In this document: piece after piece, positions 51,553-54,856 of the stretch
Layout of the letters: each line of letters starts with the position of its first letter
How positions within the stretch are numbered: position 1 is the first letter of the stretch
Assembly (NCBI RefSeq): GCF_008120935.1
Contig: NZ_RDBO01000077.1
Coordinates: forward strand, 18,402-73,257
Direction: 5' to 3'
Length of the DNA stretch: 54,856 nt
DNA from: Streptomyces sp. sk2.1
Lineage (GTDB): Bacteria > Actinomycetota > Actinomycetes > Streptomycetales > Streptomycetaceae
Made by a program: the position numbers and the translations under genes
The notes under the pieces: model-generated
What the model was told of the DNA's origin: nothing
The model's database searches: none
What the model saw: only the letters and a program-made list of their open reading frames with translations

Positions 51553-51786
51553 GTGAGCACAGGCCCGGTACCCCCCGCTGTGGGTGCGCTGTTAGTAGAC
51601 ACCGGTCACCGGAACCGGGTGGGCGAGTTCCGGGGGGTGTCCGGTCCGTACTGGTCGTTGCGGCCGGTCTGCGGTGGTACGGAGTGGGAGGCGGAGCCGG
51701 CGAGGGTGCGGGCTCCGGAGCCCATGGAGCGGCTGCGGGCCGAGACCGCCCGGTGCAATGCCCGTAGCGCGGGGCGGATTCTGTGA
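51553..51786 (+). CDS. small hypothetical protein with TTA codon (first gene of peptide operon)
   Basis: 77 residues from GTG 51553. It is a compact beta-rich protein (VGALLVDTGHRNRVGEFRG, LRPVCGGTEWEAEP) of a type often encoded near XRE-type regulators in Streptomyces; function unknown. Codon 14 (51592-51594) is TTA, needing the bldA tRNA. Its TGA overlaps the start of the next gene (GTGA), so low translation here should reduce the whole operon. Confidence 0.72.
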   Translation: MSTGPVPPAVGALLVDTGHRNRVGEFRGVSGPYWSLRPVCGGTEWEAEPARVRAPEPMERLRAETARCNARSAGRIL

Positions 51787-52232
51787 ACGAGCCCCGGCAG
51801 CCCGGCGGTTACCTGTGCGAGGCCGTCGCCGAAGGGCCCGTGTACGGCACCGGGCAGACGGCGCGGTACGTCCTCGGAACCTTCCGGACCATCTCGCCCG
51901 TGCTCGCCCTGCGCTGGCTCGGTGGGCAGGCGTTGTGGATCGTGGACCGGCTCGACCCCGACCCCGCCCGCTCCGCCTGGGTGCGGCCCGCCATGCGCCT
52001 CCCGGATGCCCCCGGACCCGATCACTCCGCCGAGCTGCGCGCCTGGTACCGGGACCGCAACGGGCAGCGCGCCGCGCACGCGCACCTCAAGGGCGGCCAC
52101 CCGCTCCTCGTCGTCGTCCCCGACGTCGACTGCACGTACAGCCTCTCCGTGCACCCCGAACGAACCGCCCGACCCGCAACCGCCTCGCCGAGCACGACCG
52201 ACTGGACGACAACCGGAAGGAATTGGGCATGA
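51783..52232 (+). CDS. hypothetical protein of peptide operon
   Basis: 149 residues, GTG start overlapping the previous stop. A mixed alpha/beta protein (YVLGTFRTISPVLALRWLGG, LRAWYRDRNGQRAAH, HPLLVVVPDVDCTYSLSV). No catalytic motif recognised. Its ATGA stop-start overlap with the 43-residue peptide gene indicates tight coupling. Possible roles are precursor binding or transport assistance, but nothing in the sequence proves this. Confidence 0.7.
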   Translation: MNEPRQPGGYLCEAVAEGPVYGTGQTARYVLGTFRTISPVLALRWLGGQALWIVDRLDPDPARSAWVRPAMRLPDAPGPDHSAELRAWYRDRNGQRAAHAHLKGGHPLLVVVPDVDCTYSLSVHPERTARPATASPSTTDWTTTGRNWA

Positions 52233-52360
52233 CCGACTGCATTCTTCAGAACAATGGCGGCGACGGGGGCGATGGGCTGCCGGGTGAGCCGTGGCCCGGA
52301 CCGCCTCTTCCGCCGACTCCGGACGGAGGCCCCGGCGTCCCCAACCCGCCCAAGAAGTGA
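52229..52360 (+). CDS. 43-residue RiPP-precursor-like peptide
   Basis: ATG 52229 with GGAAGGA 7 nt upstream and a 4-bp overlap with the preceding gene. The short N-terminus MTDCILQNN is followed by a Gly/Pro-rich part with 10 Gly and 12 Pro in 43 residues. It has three Asp-Gly pairs (12-13, 15-16, 32-33) and one Asn-Gly (9-10), the dipeptides most prone to aspartimide formation, and ends in basic NPPKK. No lanthionine-type Ser/Thr/Cys pattern, no lasso or graspetide motif. The next gene encodes a PIMT-like methyltransferase. I propose it as the substrate. Confidence 0.65.
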   Translation: MTDCILQNNGGDGGDGLPGEPWPGPPLPPTPDGGPGVPNPPKK

Positions 52361-52370
52361 GGGGGCACCC

Positions 52371-53546
52371 ATGACTGCCGACGCGTGTCGGGGCCGTTCG
52401 GGTTGGACCGGACTGGGGCGCGCCCTCATGTCGGGCGGGGCCCTTCTCCCGGAGTGGGCGCCTTCCTTCGAGGCCGTGCCCCGGTCGGCGTTCCTCCCCG
52501 AGCTGATGTGGCCCTTCGACATGGACGCGGGGGCGAGTGTCGCCGTGTCCCGCGCGGACGATCCGGAGATCTGGCACCGGTACGCGGACACGGACGTGCC
52601 CGTGGTCACCCAGTGGGACGACGGGCGGCACACCGGGCGTGAACCCGGGCAGGTGTCCACGTCGTCGGCATCCATGCCGAGCGTGGTGTTCCGGATGCTC
52701 CGGGACCTGGACGTGCGCCCCGGGCACCGGGTGCTGGAGATCGGCACCGGGACCGGGTGGAACGCCGCCCTGCTGGCCCACCGGGCCGGTGCGGAGAACG
52801 TCGTCACGGTGGAAGTGGACGGGGCGGTCGCCGGGCGGGCGCGGGCCGCGCTGGACCGGTTCGGGGCCGCGGTGCGGGTGGTCCACGGGGACGGGTACGA
52901 AGGCCACCCCGAGGGCGCCCCGTACGACCGGGTCGTCGTCACCGCCGGGACGCGCCGCATCCCCTTCGCCTGGGTGGAGCAGACCCGGCCGGGCGGGCTG
53001 ATCGTCGTTCCCTGGGGGACGCACTACGGCAACGGCGACTGCGTGGCCCGGCTCGTCGTCGCCCCGGACGGGAGGAGCGCGTCCGGGTCCTTCACCGGAC
53101 CGGTCGAGTTCATGAAGCTCCGGGCCCAGCGGCTCTCCCCGGTCGTCCACGGCGACTACGTGACGGGCGGTCCGGAGGACCGGGACACGTCGTCCACCCG
53201 GCTCACGGAGGACGCGTTCCTGGGGGAGCGGTTCGGTTCCCGGCGATTCGCGGTCGGTCTCCGGGTGCCCCACTGCCACCACGTGGTCGCGGAGAAGCGG
53301 GACGGGGCGCGGCCCGTCTGGTTCTACGGACTCACCGACCGCTCCTGGGCGTGCGTGATGTTCCGCGACGGCGGCACCGCCCGCGTCTGGCAGTCGGGTC
53401 CCCGCCGGCTCTGGGACGAGGCCGAGGCCGCCCATGACTGGTGGGAGGGCGAGGGGAGGCCCGGGCACGAGCGGTTCGGGCTCACCGTGACGGCAAAAGG
53501 GCAGACCGTCTGGCTGGACACCCCGGACCGGGCCTGGCCCGTCTGA
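52371..53546 (+). CDS. PIMT-like O-methyltransferase of peptide operon
   Basis: 391 residues, 10 bp after the peptide gene, with GAGGGGG before the ATG. The N-terminal half is homologous to protein-L-isoaspartate methyltransferase: FEAVPRSAFLPE, STSSASMPSVVFRML, the AdoMet motif VLEIGTGTGWNAALLAHR (121-138), GDGYEG and DRVVVTAGTRRIP with RPGGLIVVPWG. About 170 extra C-terminal residues are absent from housekeeping PIMT. Similar PIMT homologues occur in RiPP clusters (lanthipeptides, graspetides, lasso peptides, imiditides), where they make isoAsp or aspartimide. Housekeeping repair is less likely because of the extension and the operon. Confidence 0.87.
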   Translation: MTADACRGRSGWTGLGRALMSGGALLPEWAPSFEAVPRSAFLPELMWPFDMDAGASVAVSRADDPEIWHRYADTDVPVVTQWDDGRHTGREPGQVSTSSASMPSVVFRMLRDLDVRPGHRVLEIGTGTGWNAALLAHRAGAENVVTVEVDGAVAGRARAALDRFGAAVRVVHGDGYEGHPEGAPYDRVVVTAGTRRIPFAWVEQTRPGGLIVVPWGTHYGNGDCVARLVVAPDGRSASGSFTGPVEFMKLRAQRLSPVVHGDYVTGGPEDRDTSSTRLTEDAFLGERFGSRRFAVGLRVPHCHHVVAEKRDGARPVWFYGLTDRSWACVMFRDGGTARVWQSGPRRLWDEAEAAHDWWEGEGRPGHERFGLTVTAKGQTVWLDTPDRAWPV

Positions 53547-53550
53547 GAAC

Positions 53551-53579
53551 CGCCGACGGGCCCGCCCCGTTCGTCGGCG
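53551..53579. terminator. hairpin between methyltransferase and VOC gene
   Basis: CGCCGACG (53551-53558) pairs with CGTCGGCG (53572-53579), 5 bp after the methyltransferase stop, between converging genes. Confidence 0.55.
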
Positions 53580-53632
53580 TCCCGCCCGGACCGCCTCCGG
53601 TCGGCCGGACGCGGTTCGGGCGCAGGGCGGGG

Positions 53633-54082
53633 CTACTGCACGCAGAACTCGTTGCCCTCCGGGTCGGTGAGCGTCGTCCAGGTGCCGCCCTGCTCCGCGA
53701 CCTCGCGGACCACCGTCGCGCCCAGGGCCACCAGGCGCTCGACCTCGGCCTCGCGCCGTCCCGGCTCGGCGTGCACGTCCAGGTGGAGGCGGTTCTTCGT
53801 CGTCTTGGCCTCCGGGACGCGCTGGAACAGGAGGCGCCGGCCGAGGCCCGCCCCGCTGTCCTCGTCGTACGGGTCGTCGGGGTGCCGGACCCCCGCGAGG
53901 TCGCGCCAGGCGCGGCGGCCGTTCGTCATCAGTGTGACGTCCTCGGGGACCGCGCCGAAGCCGAGCAGACGCTCGATCAGGACGCTGTGGTCCTCCACGA
54001 GGTGGCCGAGGGCCTCGCCCCAGAAGGCGGCCTGGGCGTGCGGGTCGGTCGAGTCGATGACGACTTTCCAGTGCAGGGTCAT
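53633..54082 (-). CDS. VOC/glyoxalase-like protein
   Basis: 149 residues. Glyoxalase-like fold with LHWKVVIDSTDPHAQAAFW at the start, LLFQRVPEAKTTKNRLHLDV in the middle (the common VPExKxxKNRxHLD motif of actinobacterial VOC proteins) and LTDPEGNEFCV at the end. Cytosolic, substrate unknown. Divergent from the CGNR gene across 22 bp. Confidence 0.88.
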   Translation of the reverse strand: MTLHWKVVIDSTDPHAQAAFWGEALGHLVEDHSVLIERLLGFGAVPEDVTLMTNGRRAWRDLAGVRHPDDPYDEDSGAGLGRRLLFQRVPEAKTTKNRLHLDVHAEPGRREAEVERLVALGATVVREVAEQGGTWTTLTDPEGNEFCVQ

Positions 54083-54085
54083 GGA

Positions 54086-54104
54086 AACCGTTTATAGTGG
54101 TTAC
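54086..54104 (+). promoter_or_regulatory. -10 element and AACC/GGTT half-sites before the CGNR gene
   Basis: TATAGT (54093-54098) is a strong -10 that would start transcription on the ATG at 54105, giving a leaderless mRNA. AACC (54086-54089) and GGTT (54099-54102) flank it as inverted half-sites, consistent with repression by a local regulator. Confidence 0.5.
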
Positions 54105-54719
54105 ATGAGTGAGTCGTCAACGGACGCTCCGGGGCTGGTACTTCACACGCCGGAGGGCCGTCCCTACCGCTTCGATCCCGGGGCCCTGTGCCTGGAGCTG
54201 CTGCCCACCGGGGGGCACTCGCGGTACACCGCGTACGAGGTGCTGCACACCCCCGACGACCTGGTGCGCTGGGCGGGCGAGAGCCGGCTGCAGGGCGGGC
54301 CGGCCCTGTCGGTGAGCGAGGAGGAGCTGGCGCGGGCGCACGAGTTGCGGGCCGCGCTGTGGAGCCTGGCCGCCGACCGGGCGCACGGACGCGCTCTCGC
54401 CCGGTCCGATCTCGACGTGGTGAACGCCGTGGCGGCCGGGCCGCCGCTCGTCCCCCGCATCGACCCCGCGACCGGCGCCCCGGCCTGGGCCCCGGGCGCC
54501 ACCGGGGCCGCCCTGCTGTCGACGGTCGCCCGGGACGCGGTGGAGCTCTTCACCGGCCCGTACGCCGACCGCGTCCGCGAATGCGGCTCCGACAGCTGCA
54601 AGTTGCTCTTCGTCGACACCTCGCGGCCGGGCAGGCGGCGCTGGTGCGCGATGGAGCGCTGCGGAAACCTCCACAAGGTACGGGCGCACCGCGCCCGGCA
54701 CACTCCGAAGGAGCCATGA
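54105..54719 (+). CDS. ABATE/CGNR zinc-finger transcription factor
   Basis: 204 residues. The N-terminal ABATE domain (about 20-145) is followed by the CGNR-type zinc finger with ligands in ECGSDSCKLLFVD and WCAMERCGNLHKV (CxxxxC...CxxxC). Here CGNR reads CGNL. Such proteins are stress-linked regulators common in Streptomyces. Its stop overlaps the following SRPBCC gene by ATGA. Confidence 0.9.
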   Translation: MSESSTDAPGLVLHTPEGRPYRFDPGALCLELLPTGGHSRYTAYEVLHTPDDLVRWAGESRLQGGPALSVSEEELARAHELRAALWSLAADRAHGRALARSDLDVVNAVAAGPPLVPRIDPATGAPAWAPGATGAALLSTVARDAVELFTGPYADRVRECGSDSCKLLFVDTSRPGRRRWCAMERCGNLHKVRAHRARHTPKEP

Positions 54720-54856
54720 TGCCCACCGGACTGACGAAGGACGCGGGCTGGGAGATCGGCGTCTCGCGGACCCTGCCCCTGCCCCCGGCGGCCGTCTGGG
54801 ACTTCCTCACGGGCCGGGAGGGCGTACGGCTCTGGCTCGGGCCGGTCGAAGGGGCG
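54716..54856 (+). CDS. SRPBCC (START-like) protein, 5' part only
   Basis: 47 codons before the window ends. The product shows WEIGVSRTLPLPPAAVWDFL and REGVRLWLGP, the start of an Aha1/SRPBCC ligand-binding fold. AAGGAG precedes two consecutive ATG codons (54716 and 54719); the second has the better spacing. Co-translated with the CGNR regulator, a pairing often seen in Streptomyces. Confidence 0.8.
   Translation, partial: MMPTGLTKDAGWEIGVSRTLPLPPAAVWDFLTGREGVRLWLGPVEGA

Noticed and set aside
52371..53546. Housekeeping protein-isoaspartate methyltransferase (pcm)
   Set aside because: The protein is about 170 residues longer than repair-type PIMT and is coupled to a small peptide gene, so a natural-product role is preferred, though not proven.

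Overview
This window is high-GC actinobacterial DNA and almost certainly comes from a Streptomyces chromosome. The signs are strong G/C third-position bias, frequent GTG and TTG starts, many leaderless-looking starts, ATGA/GTGA stop-start overlaps, and an NlpC/P60 gene divergent from a complete nuoA-N operon followed by recQ. From memory this is the arrangement seen in S. coelicolor. I see no rRNA, tRNA, CRISPR array, insertion sequence or phage gene.

Layout. (1) 1-1910: a secreted NlpC/P60 cell-wall hydrolase on the minus strand and an 837-bp divergent control region with a perfect CRP-type box, repeated GATCAC motifs and a Rex-type operator just before nuoA. (2) 1911-18010: all 14 subunits of proton-pumping NADH:quinone oxidoreductase in the order nuoABCDEFGHIJKLMN, mostly overlapping by 1-4 bp and ended by a strong hairpin. 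(3) 18177-27677: recQ, a Uma2-family nuclease-like protein, a GPP34 protein, fumarylacetoacetase, a CocE/S15-type hydrolase with a POT peptide transporter, and a long-chain polyprenyl diphosphate synthase. (4) 27943-31426: a LolA-like exported protein and an ABC-2 exporter pair. (5) 31716-41452: an accessory stretch of small regulators and stress-type enzymes (TetR, HAD, an F420-type reductase/hemerythrin fusion, VOC proteins, a MarR-GNAT fusion, a RibD-like reductase, an alpha/beta hydrolase). Several regulators sit on palindromes that overlap their own start codons. (6) 41510-47633: a DoxX/SigJ-type sigma factor pair and an arsenic region: arsC, arsR, acr3, a flavoprotein remnant, an ArsN1-like acetyltransferase, a second arsR and a flavoprotein with a cysteine-pair tail. 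(7) 47828-49441: a LexA-box-like promoter followed at once by an intrinsic terminator, an aldo/keto reductase and a DUF4440 protein. (8) 49454-53546: a hypothetical gene, a HTH-TPR regulator divergent from a tightly coupled four-gene operon ending in a 43-residue Gly/Pro/Asp-Gly peptide and a stand-alone protein-isoaspartate-methyltransferase homologue. (9) 53633-54856: VOC, CGNR zinc finger and the start of an SRPBCC gene.

How parts work together. Complex I is probably under redox control through Rex, while the divergent wall hydrolase carries a cAMP-receptor-type site. The arsenic genes combine arsenate reduction and Acr3 efflux with a second ArsR unit. That unit appears to control both the ArsN1-type acetyltransferase and a flavoprotein through a shared 11-nt operator core. 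The most interesting candidate for an undescribed system is 51437-53546. It has a regulator, a palindromic operator, a TTA codon in the first gene (BldA dependence), a short precursor-like peptide rich in Asp-Gly, and a PIMT-like methyltransferase with no ATP-grasp, lanthionine or lasso enzyme nearby. This suggests a ribosomal peptide modified only by Asp methylation or aspartimide formation.
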